This document shows positions 45,554-58,568 of a DNA stretch of 64,000 nt, one piece after another. Position 1 is the first letter of the stretch. Each line of letters opens with the position of its first letter. The stretch is from Epinephelus fuscoguttatus (taxonomy: Eukaryota; Chordata; Actinopteri; Perciformes; Serranidae). The position numbers and the translations under genes are program-made. The notes under the pieces are model-generated. The model made no database searches. It was not told where the DNA came from and saw nothing but the letters and a program-made list of their open reading frames with translations. Location: positions 19,059,479 to 19,123,478 of the forward strand of contig NC_064762.1 in the NCBI RefSeq assembly GCF_011397635.1, given 5' to 3'.

Positions 45554-47339
45554 TGGGGGTGGGTGAGGGTCTACACTGAATGTGCACCAATACACCATCT
45601 CTGAATCGTTTTAATAGTGTACCAGCTCATCAGTTTTCAAAATAAATCAACAATAACATCCAAACATTAAATTGTGTTAATGTGTTATTTTGTTTAAGTG
45701 TTACTGTTTTTTTAAAGTAACTTGTCATAACAATGTCTGAGGGCGAGGTTAAATACACAATGAAACATTCAGTGAAGCTTAACTTGCTTTATTTCCAAGA
45801 AAAAAAGGTGTGCATGGCCAGATTAACCTGTTTGAGATCCCTGGGGCAAAGTTTGTCATTACGCACCTGTCATGGCCAAGTTCTTATTTTGACACAGAGA
45901 CCTCCTTTATCTCAGGGCCATATGATTACATAATCATGCAAGACCGGCCCTTAATGTGTGCTGGATTCTGCTGGAACATGATCCAGGACCTCCCAGATCA
46001 GGACTGGCACCTATTTGGCCCAACAATTTCCTTCAGCAATAATTTGCTATAATAATTTGTCCTGACATTCTTTTATTTCCTATTGAATTTCCTTGTAAAT
46101 CACTTGTCTTGGTTGCATTTTAAACTTGGTTTTTATGTTTTTTTTTCCCCCCCTTTTTTTGTAGAGAGAGAGACATCAGTCATTTAGGCCACACAGTGAT
46201 GCTTGAAGCATGCTTTTGAACACCGCGATTTGAATTAGGATAACTTCAACAACAAGAACAAAAATGGTAAAAGACATTTTAAAAAAAGACATTTCAAATT
46301 TGCTGAAGTTCTTAAAAGAGTAGGTCAGTCTTGCCTAGAAAGGTCCCATCATCGTGGGAATGATATGTGTATGTAACATTATCCTGTAGATATCGGCGTA
46401 CTGTGTTTGCTAGACTTCACTGTCACAAGAACAATATTCTTTATATGTGTGCTGCACATAGCGTTGTTTTTTTTATGTCATTCTTGTGTTGTCTGTGGAC
46501 TCCAGGACTGTTTCCGATTGACTCACCTTGTGTGTACGTTAAATGTCTTTAGCAAATTGCTAGTGGTGGATTCAAACAAGACATTGCAGTTGACAGAAAT
46601 GTGGCAGCTTTCACTGGGGTCATTTAGTTTTTCTAAAATTAAAAATGAGATCATTTGGAAGAACATTGCCAAAATATCAAGATAACAACCAGTCCTCATA
46701 TTATGCGTCTAACACCTGTGGCTCCAGAGTCACACGTGGCACTTTAGCCTCTTGGCTTTGACAGAAATTATATGAAAATAAATAGCTGTTATTTTCATTT
46801 TCATGTACTGTTGTAGGCTCTAAAGTGACACATTACATTCTTCAACTGTAAAAATGCGTAGCTTATGTACTGATTTAAAAAAGTCTTACATTTTATCAAC
46901 TAAAATGTGGTCATCCATCAGTGGCGTGGCACCTTCTCCTCTAAAAAATATCACTAGCGATGGCTACAGTAGTGGCTACGGTAGCTGTGGATTCCAAATC
47001 CAAAAAGAGAAAAGTCGCTGAGGAGAATAGAGAATTTAGTAGTGCATGGACAAATTAGTATGCTTTCATTGGCAATGCTGCAAAGTTAAAGTAGCAAATA
47101 ATCAAAAATGGCCCACTGCAGAGTAGCCACCTTGTGCTAAAACATATTAATGAATGCTCATACAGATGTGTTAGTAATGTTGATTGGCTGAATTCAACTT
47201 GGCTAAAAATGTCTCTTGTCATAGTAGAGGTTGCGGACCCCTGGACTAATACATGAAGCTGTGCCCAGCACCTTATGAGGTTCAACTCAATTAAAACAGC
47301 TCTGTCTATATATAATATTTTCCATATATTCTTCTCTCT
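45553..47339. other. Intergenic stretch
   Basis: No gene recognised. A T8C7T7 tract lies near 46140-46160. Confidence 0.45.
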
Positions 47340-47345
47340 GTGTAG

Positions 47346-47441
47346 GCTTGCAGAAAGTCATGAAGCTCTCGAGGATCTTCCTAAGGAGGACACCATTTCT
47401 GGCACTGCAGTCGATGGAGGCTAACCAACGAGGAAGAGAAG
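47346..47441 (+). other. Isolated exon-like block
   Basis: Bounded by a good acceptor (ttctctctgtgtag) and a donor-like gtaagg, with an open frame in between (LQKVMKLSRIFLRRTPFLAL...). No homologous family is recognised and no partner exon was found. It may be a lncRNA exon or chance. Confidence 0.25.
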
Positions 47442-47838
47442 TAAGGTGTTAAATGTCCGCCACACAAACACTCACTGAAACAACATGGGTTGGTTATTAA
47501 TCCAGAGTAATGAACTCTGAAAGATAACACATTCCCATGTTGGTCAGCTGATGTTCACATGACACGTTTCTCATTGTCTTCATCTTCAGCTGTTCCATGA
47601 AGTGACTTTTCACCATAAAGAGGCAGCGTGGTAGAGTACTGTATGTTGCGCTATATGACCCAGCGCACACGCATGTAATAAAGTCACATGCATCCACATG
47701 CTACGGTGCGAGGTAATGCTCTCAATCCAGAGGGTGGTGGGGGATGGGAACACGATGGGGGTTAGTGGGCTTATATGGCAACAGGATTGAGAGCAAGCCG
47801 AGCACGATGCCCCCTCACATGGGGAAAAAACACAGCCT

Positions 47839-47870
<32 letters not shown>

Positions 47871-48379
47871 TGAACTCTACATCTACTGGCTTTATATAAA
47901 GGAGGTGGAGAGGAAGGTTTGACAGGCAGCTTTTCTGTTTCCTGCATGATTATTCCACATCATCTCCCTCCCTGCACTCAGCCCAGCATCATCCTCTCTC
48001 CTTCTCTGTGTGGGGCTGTTATTGAGGAAAAGTGTGGTTGACAGTGGAGATATAAGAGAGAGGAAAAAAACACGAGAATAATATAGGGAAAAGGTGTGAA
48101 AGTGAATGAAGGGAAGGTGAGAAAAAAAGAGCAGGAGGGGGGAGCAGACACAGAGGAAATGACTGCAAGGGAAAAGAGATTGTAATCAGATTTTATCGTG
48201 TCGTGTAGTACTACTCGCTTTCATTTTGCATTTGGTTATATTACTGAATAAATCAGCAGATACAATAAAACAAAATATGTTTATTATATCAAGATTACAT
48301 CACACGCTCCCCTCACAAGTCCAAAACAAATCAATGTGACAAATGAAAAGCATCAATCAACACAATGATTTCCCCTCTT
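47442..48379. other. Intergenic stretch
   Basis: Includes a short (TG)n-(GA)n run near 47840-47868 and purine-rich sequence near 48050-48170. No gene is seen. Confidence 0.45.
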
Positions 48380-48604
48380 CTAACAGTTCACTCTGCTCTG
48401 CTGGTGCGTGAGGTTATCCAGTTCAATCCCATCAATGGTCAAAGCCCCCCCATCGACTGAGACGGAAAGGATGAAATCATTTGGAATCCATGGCGATGCT
48501 TCACCAAGGTAGATAACAAGAAAGAGCGGCAACATCCACCAGCCTCTACTGCTGCTTTTTTTGTTTTTGAATTCTAAACATCTCATCCTCTTTTCTTTTT
48601 CCAT
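48380..48604 (-). CDS. Hypothetical small ORF with signal-peptide-like start
   Basis: 74 residues on the - strand. A basic start (MEKEKRMRCLEFKNKKSSSR) is followed by a hydrophobic run (WWMLPLFLVIYLGEAS) and a short acidic/polar tail (SVSVDGGALTIDGIELDN). The arrangement resembles a signal peptide or membrane anchor, but I recognise no family and see no clear promoter or partner exon. Chance is likely. Confidence 0.2.
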   Translation of the reverse strand: MEKEKRMRCLEFKNKKSSSRGWWMLPLFLVIYLGEASPWIPNDFILSVSVDGGALTIDGIELDNLTHQQSRVNC

Positions 48605-49410
48605 CCACTCCGAGTTTCATTCACACTTATTTTCTCCAAACACCTCAGTGGAGTGAAAGGATTTTTTCCCTTCATCTTCATATATTAGTGTGAGAAAGAG
48701 AGTGGGAAACTACAGATAGATCAGCGAGTGATTCAACAAAACAATATAAAGAAAGGATTAAATAGGAGGAGAGTGGAGTATTGTATTACAACGGAGATGT
48801 CATCCACTTACACAGGCGTGAAAAATCATCTCTGTATGTGATGTTATATCCCATAATGAGACATTAAAGAACACCTGCACTTAAATTACTCTTTCCTTTA
48901 CGAAACTACTGTATGAAAGTCAAACTGACTGTGGAAACACATGTCCGTCATTCTGAGACTTTCACCTGCTGAGGGGGAAAAAACGGTTTCATTTATATTC
49001 TCACAGCGCTCTACTGGGGTGCCGTTTACTGCAACATGTGGCTATTTAAAATAATTTTGAATAAATGCCAGACAGTTTCAAGTTCTTCTTAGTGAACATC
49101 AACAAAGCAATCACGTTTACTAGCTGCAGTATATTAACATTGTTAATTCTTATTTCTGTCCATTTTATACCTGTGATAATTCTCTGTTCACCATGTAACA
49201 GCTGAAACAATAGAACAGCAACAAATTTCATATTTAAGAATTATTTTATGGCTCTGAAAACACCCAGCTGCTTATTAGTTTTGAATTATCTTTTTTTCCC
49301 CCCTGGAACGTAAAGACCAAAAGAGATCAATTTAAAGTCTTAAACAAAATCCCATTATCTCCTGAGGTTACTTTTTGATTATACAGCATGTTTAATCATA
49401 CAGTATATTT
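48605..49410. other. Intergenic stretch
   Basis: AT-rich, nothing recognised. Confidence 0.45.
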
Positions 49411-50004
49411 TTAAATCAAGGTTTTTTTTAATCTAATTGCTTTAACACTCAACTCACCAGAGCTTATGTTTTCAAAAGACAAATGCAAAAGTATGTCAGA
49501 TTTTGAGCGTGAAAGTTGACACTTTACCTTGGAAATAGTGGTTTCCCCAAGTCCACTAGCTGCTGCTAACCCATCAGCTTTTAGCCACGTCTTATGGTCT
49601 CCATTAGGCTGTACCCAACATGGATTTGGCTGTTCAATATGAATATTAGACTGTTGGTTCCTTTTTTTCTTCCAACAGCATTCCGCAGGATGTTCAGGGT
49701 GACAGCCACTTTCTGGTACTATGGGAAACAAGTCAAGTTAGCCCTCTGAGCTTACAATGCTAATGACAACATGTTTTGCTGACATTAGATATCAAAAGCC
49801 AGAGACTATACCATATTAAGTTGCTGTAAACTGTAAATCCACCACTTCTAAGCAGAAAGCATAAGATAACTTTATCTCAGAGCCTGACCGAGCAAAGCCT
49901 TTTGTCCTCCAGGCAAATGCCTCTGTTTTAAGGGCCATGGTTGTGCGTCTGCCTCCCTTGTTGGTGCAGTGTATCCTGCATTGTTTCGCCTTGTCAGCCA
50001 CCAT
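49411..50004 (-). other. Region of two unexplained - strand ORFs
   Basis: An ORF of 62 codons (50004-49816) begins with two Met-rich basic segments (MVADKAKQCR, TTMALKTEAFAW). A downstream ORF (49731-49411) follows an acceptor-like cttgtttcccatag. This could be a decayed two-exon transposon gene. No family is recognised. Confidence 0.25.
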
Positions 50005-51652
50005 TGTTTTTTTTGTTTTTTTGGTGAAGCCCTTCTGTGAGTGAAATCACTCTGATTGGCAGTTCAGCTCAGCGCACAAGAAGAGAAATGAGGAAAGTAA
50101 ACAAAGACCCGAAGTCAAGAGGGAGTGAGACCACAACAAACTTCTTACATAAGGTACAATAATTTTTCTTTAGCCATTGAGCTCTTAAGCAGAAGTGGTT
50201 CATGACAGTTTATGCTATTGTCCACTGACACACGTTAAATATTGTTCTTTCAACACTGGATTGTGTTGTTCATGTGCTAACCGGCTAATTAGCATCAAGA
50301 TTATCTTCCGGTTTTCCTTTTTTGAATGATGAATACAGACAACCACCATCTGCTGGTGGGCAGTGTTATTTCCTCTCATGCAGATGAACATGCTAGTTGA
50401 ACTTCGGCTTTAATCTTTGCACTGTGTTCATGTGGAGTTATTTTTGGCCAAGACAGCGATGTAAGGCAATACAGCTGGGGGTCTGAAGTTGATTCCGTGT
50501 GTCTGGGACTTTATGCCGAATCAACCTGGATCTGGGTCTGCAGCTGTCTGTACTTGGGAGCAGCATGAAAATGTGGAGTGCTCACTCTGCTGCTAAATTT
50601 GGGGACCAAAACGTCCCCAGAAATTCTCTGCACACTGACTGACATTAGAAAAACGACTGTTCAACCTGAAGTCTTAGTCAGCTGAGGGGTGTCTGTCTGA
50701 TGATTTGAGTCTTCTGCTTTCAGGGACCAGCTCAGTAGGCTCAGGAGTATGCTCAGTTGTCTTGACAATGGCTCAGTTGTCAGTGTGTGTTCTTTATTCA
50801 AGTCAAAAATGTGTTTGTTATGTTAAATATATTTTTTATTGGAGCTCTGTTATGTAATGTTTAGTTCACTAGAATAGTTTTGACTTTCTATAACATTAAA
50901 CCACGACAACAAAAATTGTACCCACAAGAGCACATAATTAACATAGCAAAAAGTATACAAGTCCATAAAACAACCTCACAAACAATCAAAGGAAAGAAAA
51001 GAAAGAAGACTTTTGTATGGACAGCGACAGAAGCAGTAAAGGCAGACCAAATGTTCCTCAAATCATCATCAGACGATTGTAAACGTCAGAGAATCACAGA
51101 GGTTAGTGAAGATGAAAGAAAAGGAGGATGACGCCACAGACCAAGGTGATGCTTCTGTCCTTGTTAGAAGTACCAGTCTTGAGTATTTTGTTCTTTGGAG
51201 CGACTGAAGGGCTCTGATGACGCAGGGCAGACAGACGTAGGAGACGAGGCTCAGTTGCAGTACATATTTGACTAAAGCATGTCTAATTCTGTAGATATTA
51301 TCATTATAAAATATTCCAGTTTGAACATTTTTCCACCTCTGACTCTCTCTGTTACCTCTGCTAACCCGACCATTTCTTCTCACTTCCTCTCTATTTCCGT
51401 CATTCCATTGCACCTCACCTCACTTTTCACGCTGATACTGTGCATCACATCTTCACACGTTGGTACTTGTGATGCACCCATATGGATGCACATACTGTGA
51501 ATCTCAAAAGGAGACGAATGAGAGGGAAATGAAAGGCCTGTGATTATGTAGGTATAAATTAACCTGTAGAGATAGTTCCCACATTACAGCAAGTGCAGTG
51601 TGTAAATCCATGATGATGGTGATTGTTTTTGTTTTGTCTGTTTGTACATGTT

Positions 51653-51653
<1 letters not shown>
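50005..51653. other. Intergenic stretch
   Basis: No supported gene or repeat boundary. Confidence 0.45.

Positions 51654-51704
<51 letters not shown>
51654..51704. repeat. (TG)n microsatellite
   Basis: Pure run of about 25 units. Confidence 0.95.
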
Positions 51705-51708
<4 letters not shown>

Positions 51709-51904
51709 TGTAATTACAAAAGGTCTGTGCAATGTGAAGCAATCTGTCGCTCCACCACAGGCTGTGAGTCTGAGCTATAATCTGCTGTGATGACGCTGAT
51801 CACAGCCTGTGAATGGAGGTGCTGCGGGACAATGCTCAACCGCTCTGTGCCGGTGTGCCATTACAGAGATGACATCATTCCACTGCAGCACTTAGCGCGC
51901 GCAT

Positions 51905-51941
<37 letters not shown>

Positions 51942-51948
51942 CACACAC
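51905..51948. repeat. (CA)n microsatellite
   Basis: Nearly pure run with one CG interruption, 200 bp from the (TG)n tract and complementary to it. Confidence 0.95.
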
Positions 51949-52344
51949 TCTATCACAGCAACGCACACACATTGAAGTATCATTTACGACTGCTCAGTTC
52001 TCAGGTCCCCCCACCCCCCTCTGTCTTGGATTCATCCTCGTGTGGCCAGCAGCAATTAGTGTGTGTTTGTGTGTGTGTGTGCAGCAGGAGTTCAGATAAG
52101 GTATAGAGATCGGGCGAGCTATCGAGATGAAGAGAAGCCCTTCCATCCATCAGCGGTGCAGTGTCAGTGCTCGGGGATGAGAAGCCCACTAATGGCCATA
52201 ACTCAACAGATCCATCACATCTCCATCTTGTTTACACTTTGAACCCCACACCACATATTGATGACTCACTTCTAATTAGCCAGTCAGTGTCTCCAGTGTC
52301 CAGTGTCTCCATTTGTGTGCGTCTGTGTGTGGAGAGAAGAGATT

Positions 52345-52560
52345 TTAAAGGGACAGTTCACCCCAAAAATCAAAATTACATATTTTAAATGTTACCTGTA
52401 GTGCTGTGAACAGTCTAGATTGTTGTGGTGTGAGTTGCTGAGTGTTAGTGATATCGGCCGTAAAGATGTCTGCCTTCTCTCCTTATAATGGAACTAAATG
52501 GTACTCGGCATGTGGTGCTCAGAGCACCAAAAATACATTTTGAAAACATTTGAAAAATCA
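52345..52560 (+). repeat. Dispersed teleost repeat ('gggacagttcacccc')
   Basis: Starts 'aaagggacagttcacccc', then 'cagtctagattgttgtggtg' and 'gatatcggccgtaaagatg'. This is a high-copy percomorph repeat by recall. Parts of it recur at 16218-16337 and inside the inverted repeat at 58.6-58.7 kb. Confidence 0.65.
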
Positions 52561-52989
52561 ACAGCAAGAAAGGAAGATAGATGGCAAGGAAAAGTGACAC
52601 AACAACAGAGCAACATAGTGGAGAACTGGGGTTCAGAGATAGAGTGCTCACGAGGGACGGGAAACAAGAGAGAGAGTGAAGTTGCAAGGCGACTTGGTTG
52701 GTAGTGTTTGCTTCTTCCTCCCCAGCAGTGGGAGAGAGCAGTGATCATCATCTATGTGCTATATAGACATGGGTCGACGTGTGCACTCAAATGTGTTGAT
52801 GACTGATGATTGAAATAACAGAAGCAGGAAAAGAAGGAGAACCAGTGTAAGGAAACATGTGCGTCCTTAGCTTGTATATGTGTTTGAAAATTAGAAAATG
52901 TATATGAGTTTTTATAGTAGAAAATCAGGTAATTGGTTGGGCTCGGGCTCAAGACCGCTGCCATGTAACCATGCAACTATACAGATTAA
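52561..52989. other. Intergenic stretch
   Basis: No supported feature. Confidence 0.4.
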
Positions 52990-53225
52990 TTTAGGGTCAG
53001 TCCAATTGGAAGATCAGTAGTTTGATCCTCGACTCCTCCAGTCCGAATGCCAAAGTATCCTTGGGCAAGATACTGGACCCCAAATTGCTCCCGACGGCTG
53101 TTCCATCAGTGTGTGAGCACATGTGAATGGTTACTGAGTAGCAGGTGGCACCTTGTATGGTAGCCTCAGCCACCAGTGTGTAACTGTGTGTGAATGGGTG
53201 AATGTGACTTGTAGTGCAAAAAACG
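52990..53225 (+). mobile_element. Degenerate tRNA-derived SINE fragment
   Basis: A B-box-like 'agtttgatcctcgac', then 'ccttgggcaagatactg' and the end 'gtgaatgggtgaatgtgact'. This is the layout of the SINE at 61.32 kb and of related percomorph SINEs. It is diverged and lacks a clear 5' end. Confidence 0.6.
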
Positions 53226-55364
53226 TAGTGCGTAGTGCGCACAGTGAGAGAGGAGAGGGAGAGACTCTGTGCTGCTGCCAGAGTAGCCGCTGAGTGAGTT
53301 CCCTCTGAGCTGTAACTCACTAAAAGACTCTGAGAAGTCTGCGGGTGTTCATAAAACATTCAGGACGCCACAGTTTATGCCACACTACTGAAGCTGCTCC
53401 TCTTTTTGGAACCACTGCAGACTCAGTAATAATTTTGCTTTCAGCCATCCTTGTTGTATTATGATATGAATTTTTCTTATGATATTGAAAATTATATTGG
53501 TGTTATCATGAACGAGATGATATGGCACACCCCTAATAGACAAATAGAGAGAAAGAGAGAGAGAGAGAGAGATAGACAGCTAGATGGTGGAAAAATACAA
53601 CCATACTGAGGGGTACTGGAGGCCTGACATTAGTGCACACACATCCTGCATGTCACTTATTACTCTGTATTTAGCTGCTTTATCTTCGTGTCAGGACCGA
53701 CTTGTCCCCAAACATGTCATTATGACTAATAGCACTGGAAGCCACACTGACTCCTCACCTTCCAGTCTAGTCAGACAGTAGTGTGTCGTCTTCTTGCTCA
53801 GATTACAAAGTGATTAACGCTTAAACCTTGTGTTGTGGTTCAAAGTTTGGTCTCAGGTTGGTCATAGCTATTATAGATGACTAAACTCAAATCAATGAGC
53901 GGACTGGGATTAGACAACAGAAGTTAGTCATGAGGTTTAAGAGAGGATTAGAGGTGGAGATATTACATGTTATGTCAGTACAAAAGCTAAGACATCCCTT
54001 CTTCCATAACCTTTTAACGTTTTTCATAAAATCATTTATCCTGTCAGTGTTGCTGTTACGTGCTGTGTGTGCACACTCTCATGCACTGCCAGATGACACA
54101 AAGATCAACACAGAGGACAGTAACGTTGTGTCCTATTCTGTGACGAGACTACAAACATTTGTCCTGAAAATATGTTTGCCGTTGTTAATTTGCACACAAT
54201 GATGTTTGATTTGTCAACAGCAAATTGGTGCAGAACAACTTTACTCCATTGAGCCACACAAAAGGTTCCAAACAAGCCAAATGCCACCTGATGACTAGAC
54301 CCCAGTCAGTACTGGATTTACTGGAGGCTGACACCAATATCAGTATTTTAGAGTTAAAAGAAAAAAAAAATCCAATAACAGTATATCAGCCAGTATACTT
54401 TGCAATTACAATTTATTGGCTGATTTATACCACAATATGGATATTTGCAATATGCTAATATGAGCTGATACGTACAGTTTTCTGTGTAAAGTAATGCAGT
54501 AGTGGTGGTGAGGAGTAAAAGGCGTCAAAGTCTCAGAAAAGCAGCATTTTTAAAAATATTACTCCCTTGACTGGCTTTCTCAGGTGCTGTAAGCTGCAAC
54601 ATTGTCTCTTGTCAGGTGGTGGCACGTCTTCTTCTGGAGTCTTGTAGCTGTCAGAGTAGACGAAACTATGACTAACCTGGATAACATTATGTAACGCATG
54701 ACCTGGCGAGCTGTAGCTCAGGACATCGTCAGCCTGATTCCAGACCTCTGAATCACTGCCCATATTTTATTTATATTTGTTCAGTGACTCAAATAGACCT
54801 GGTGTCGTGCCGGTTGATGGCTGTTTCCACAGGTTAGAGGAAAATTGGCCAATCAGAAGACAGCATAAATGAAGTCATATGAGATTACTTTCCTCTGGTG
54901 AGAAGTCAAATGAAATAACACAACGATTTACTTCATACATGTATGTTTGACACAAACTACTCTATTATGTACTGAATGCAAACAGAAGCTTGCTCGTGTC
55001 CTTGCTGCGTGGCTTTGAGGGTTTAAAGGCTTCTAGTGTGAATCAGCTGCAGGCATGTTATGTATGTGGAGTGCTGAGTCACGACACACTGTACTCTATG
55101 AACAATAAACAAACACAAAGACACATGTGTGTATGGTGAGACTCATATGGCATTCAAAGGATGCACTTAAAGGACCACACCACTCCCTGTTAGGTAGAAT
55201 TACATCACAGTCTTCATACTCTCAGGTTTGAAAACACCTGTAACCTAACGCACACATATCGATGTCATGTTATGTGGTGTTAGGTCCTGAGAGGTTAGCA
55301 GAGTGGAGACATGAGGACATTGGTGGTATATGATGTAAACTGCAAATCACTTGTGATATTCAAC
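53226..55364. other. Intergenic stretch
   Basis: A short (GA)n run lies near 53550-53570. Otherwise no gene or bounded repeat. Confidence 0.45.
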
Positions 55365-55880
55365 TTAAAAGAATATTTCACCCACAAAATGACCATTTGT
55401 GAAATATTAAGTCATGCCATGTTGCCTTGCATTTGTTCGGGGTGGGGGAAGAAATCAAAACAGCATAGTATCACAATATTTTTGTGTGGCAATATTGTAT
55501 CGTCACACAGTGCCAAGTATTGTTTTGTTTTTTTAATTCTAAACATAATTAATGATTAATAGGCAGCACAGTGGTGCATTGGTTGGCATTGTCACCTCAC
55601 AGCAAGAGGGTTCCTGATTTGAACCGGGGGTGGGGGAGCCCTTCTGTGCGGAGTTTGCAGTATGCTCTGTTGATTTCCACCTCTACCATATATGAAGATT
55701 TTTTTTCTCTTGCGTGCCTCCATGGAAAACAGCGAACACCTTGAATTATTGAGCAATTGTGGTCAGTGTTTTACAACAGCTAAACTATAGCAAAACATCC
55801 ATTTACAAACTCTCACACAACTTGTACAGTATAATAAAAGTCTCATTCCACTCGTATGCTCAGTACTTCCTAAACACATG
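55365..55880 (+). repeat. Nested dispersed repeats
   Basis: A host repeat starts 'aatatttcacccacaaaatg' (55370) and resumes at about 55690 ('cttgcgtgcctccatgg', 'cagtgttttacaacagct'). It is split by a segment matching 31.5 kb inverted (about 55430-55540) and by a copy of the 435-745 family (about 55563-55680). Confidence 0.55.
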
Positions 55881-57558
55881 TATTTTTACTAAAAATGTCA
55901 GTACCAGAGTCTGGCTTTGAAGAGAACACAGTTAAATTTGACTTTCAGTTCACTTTTAAATAGCAAGGTTTTAACAAAATGCATGTGTTTGGGAAGTTCT
56001 GAACATATGCCTGTTTTCCGCGAAGGCATGTGAGAAAAAAAACAAACAAACATAAATTTATGGTAATACAGCCTGAGTAACTGATACACAAATCCTCATT
56101 TTTTGGGTGAAATAAAAGTAGTAATAACACAGGATAGAAACACTATGTTACAAGTACGAGTCCTGCATTCAAAATTTTACTTACTGTACTTACTATTGGC
56201 ATCAAAATATACTTAAAGTACCAAAAGTAAAGTATTTATCATGTTATCAGAATAATGTAAATCATATTATTGGATTGTATTTATTGATGCATTAATGTCT
56301 TCATCACTTTAATGTTGCAGCTGGTAAAGGTGGAGCTCAATTTAATGATTCAATATACTGTTGCGTAGTTTAATCCAATTTTATATTAATATCTTAGATT
56401 TCAAATAAGTTTAGTGAAGTAAAAAGTATAATCTTTCCCTCTGAGATGTAGCAGAGTAGAAGTATGAAGTTGCACATAATGGAAATACTCAAGTAAACTA
56501 CTAAGTATTTCCAAATTGTTCTAAAGTACAGTACTTGAGTGTACACCCCACACCCAGTCACTTTACTCACCCGTGAGTTAATTTTTGGTGACATGCAGTG
56601 AGTTCACAGGTTAATTGCTTCCTGTATTAAAACAAAGTTGACATTTAGAGAATAGGGGCCAACTGACATGGAACAAAGCAGAGGCGAATAAAACACAAAC
56701 CGTGGGTGGAGACGAAGATGGTGGGCAACCAAAAAGACACAGTCAGTTAGCTGTGACATGATATGAAAGCAGCTGGTGAAACAACCAGCAAAAACAAGAA
56801 ACTGACGGGTGCTTATAAAATGACATGAGCGTGTAGCTTTGGAATGCTCTAACCTTACAAAATGTAAACTCAGTGTGTAAATTTGAAAGCCACATTTAGT
56901 TTCATGTCAGCTTAAACTTAGAAATAACACCCATCATTACACCAGGCTAAGACTCAAAATCACTTAATCTTGAACCTAGATGTAGTTGTTCTAAAATAAG
57001 TTGAGAAAACACAGACGAGTTCAGAAAAGTTTCCAGCCAAACAGCAACCTCAGTGACCTCATGCAGACTGGTGTGACTGCAGCCAGGCCAGACTTGCAGT
57101 CAGTCAGGTGACCAGCTGACTGGGAACTGCTATTGAAATGTGGGTTTGGTATTTGTAGTTGTGGTTAGCCTGCTCTCTCAGTCATAAAGCATGTTAGCAG
57201 TATTTTGGAGTTTGCAGTCAACCTTGAGCTTTGGCAGCGTCTGTTTGGAAGAGCGCAGTGGATTTTTTCTTCTCCGATTCTTTCATCCTTTCTAAAATGT
57301 CTCCTCTTCATGGAAGAGTGCTTGAAGATACCAAGCAAACAGAACTGACTTTGTGTTTGTTTGAGGTCCTTTTGTTTATTTGAGTACAAAATGAAGGGGC
57401 CACATTGGTAGACCTTAAGTATCTGATGCATGTCCTGGGTTTGGCAACAATGATGGTGTGGTTATGAATGTAACTTACTGTATATGACGACACAGCTTGG
57501 CTTTCACAAATCATTCAGGCTGGTTTTTACTCCGACAAAGACTGAAGTACTGTGAACA
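55881..57558. other. Intergenic stretch
   Basis: No gene recognised. AT-rich around 56.1-56.6 kb. Confidence 0.45.
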
Positions 57559-57560
57559 TA

Positions 57561-58553
57561 CAGTACAGGCCAAAAGTTTGGACACACCTTCTCATTCAAT
57601 GCATTTTCTTTATTTTCATGACTATTTACATTGGAGATTCTCACTGAAGGCATCAAAACTATGAATGAACACATGTGGAGTTATGTACTTAACAAAAAAA
57701 GGTGAAATAACTGAAAACATGTTTTATATCCTAGTTTCTTCAAAATAACCACCCTTTGCTCTGATTACTGCTTTGCACACTCTTGGCATTCTCTCCATGA
57801 GCTTCAAGAGGTAGTCACCTGAAATGGTTTTCCAACAGTCTTGAAGGAGTTCCCAGAGGTGTTTAGCACTTGTTGGCCCCTTTGCCTTCACTCTGCGGTC
57901 CAGCTCACCCCAAACCATCTCAATTGGGTTCAGGTCCGGTGACTGTGGAGGCCAGGTCATCTGCCGCAGCACTCCATCACTCTCCTTCTTGGTCAAATAG
58001 CCCTTACACAGCCTGGAGGTGTGTTTGGGGTCATTGTCCTGTTGAAAAATAAATGATCGTCCAACTAAACGCAAACCGGATGGGATGGCATGTCGCTGCA
58101 GGATGCTGTGGTAGCCATGCTGGTTCAGTGTGCCTTCAATTTTGAATAAATCCCCAACAGTGTCACCAGCAAAACACCCCCACACCATCACAGTTGTCCA
58201 ATAGGGCTGTCGGCTGTGTATTAACCTGACTTCTGCACAACACAACTGATGGTCCCAACCCCATTGATAAAGCAAGGAATTCCACTAATTAACCCTGATA
58301 AGGCACACCTGTGAAGTGGAAACCATTTCAGGTGACTACCTCTTGAAGCTCATGGAGAGAATGCCAAGAGTGTGCAAAGCAGTAATCAGAGCAAAGGGTG
58401 GCTATTTTGAAGAAACTAGAATATAAAACATGTTTTCAGTTATTTCACCTTTTTTTGTTAAGTACATAACTCCACATGTGTTCATTCATAGTTTTGATGC
58501 CTTCAGTGAGAATCTACAATGTAAATAGTCATGAAAATAAAGAAAACGCATTG
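57561..58553 (-). mobile_element. Internally deleted Tc1-like element, right end truncated
   Basis: The left terminus cagtacaggccaaaagtttg follows TA. The element is the same family as 58893-60519. Relative to that copy it joins the 5' UTR ('ggacaactgt') directly to the mid-transposase 'gatggtgtggggg', removing about 600 bp (both helix-turn-helix domains and the first catalytic Asp). The outer 35 bp or so of the other TIR are missing after 'aaaacgcattg'. It is non-autonomous. Confidence 0.9.
57724..58275 (-). pseudogene. Truncated Tc1-like transposase
   Basis: Reads the C-terminal half of the transposase (FQQDNDPKHTS, SPDLNPIEMVWGELD, KGGYFEETRI) fused to untranslated leader through the internal deletion. 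It keeps the second Asp and the Glu but lacks the DNA-binding domains and the first Asp, so it cannot be catalytic. Confidence 0.88.
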
Positions 58554-58568
58554 TTTATTGTATGGAGC

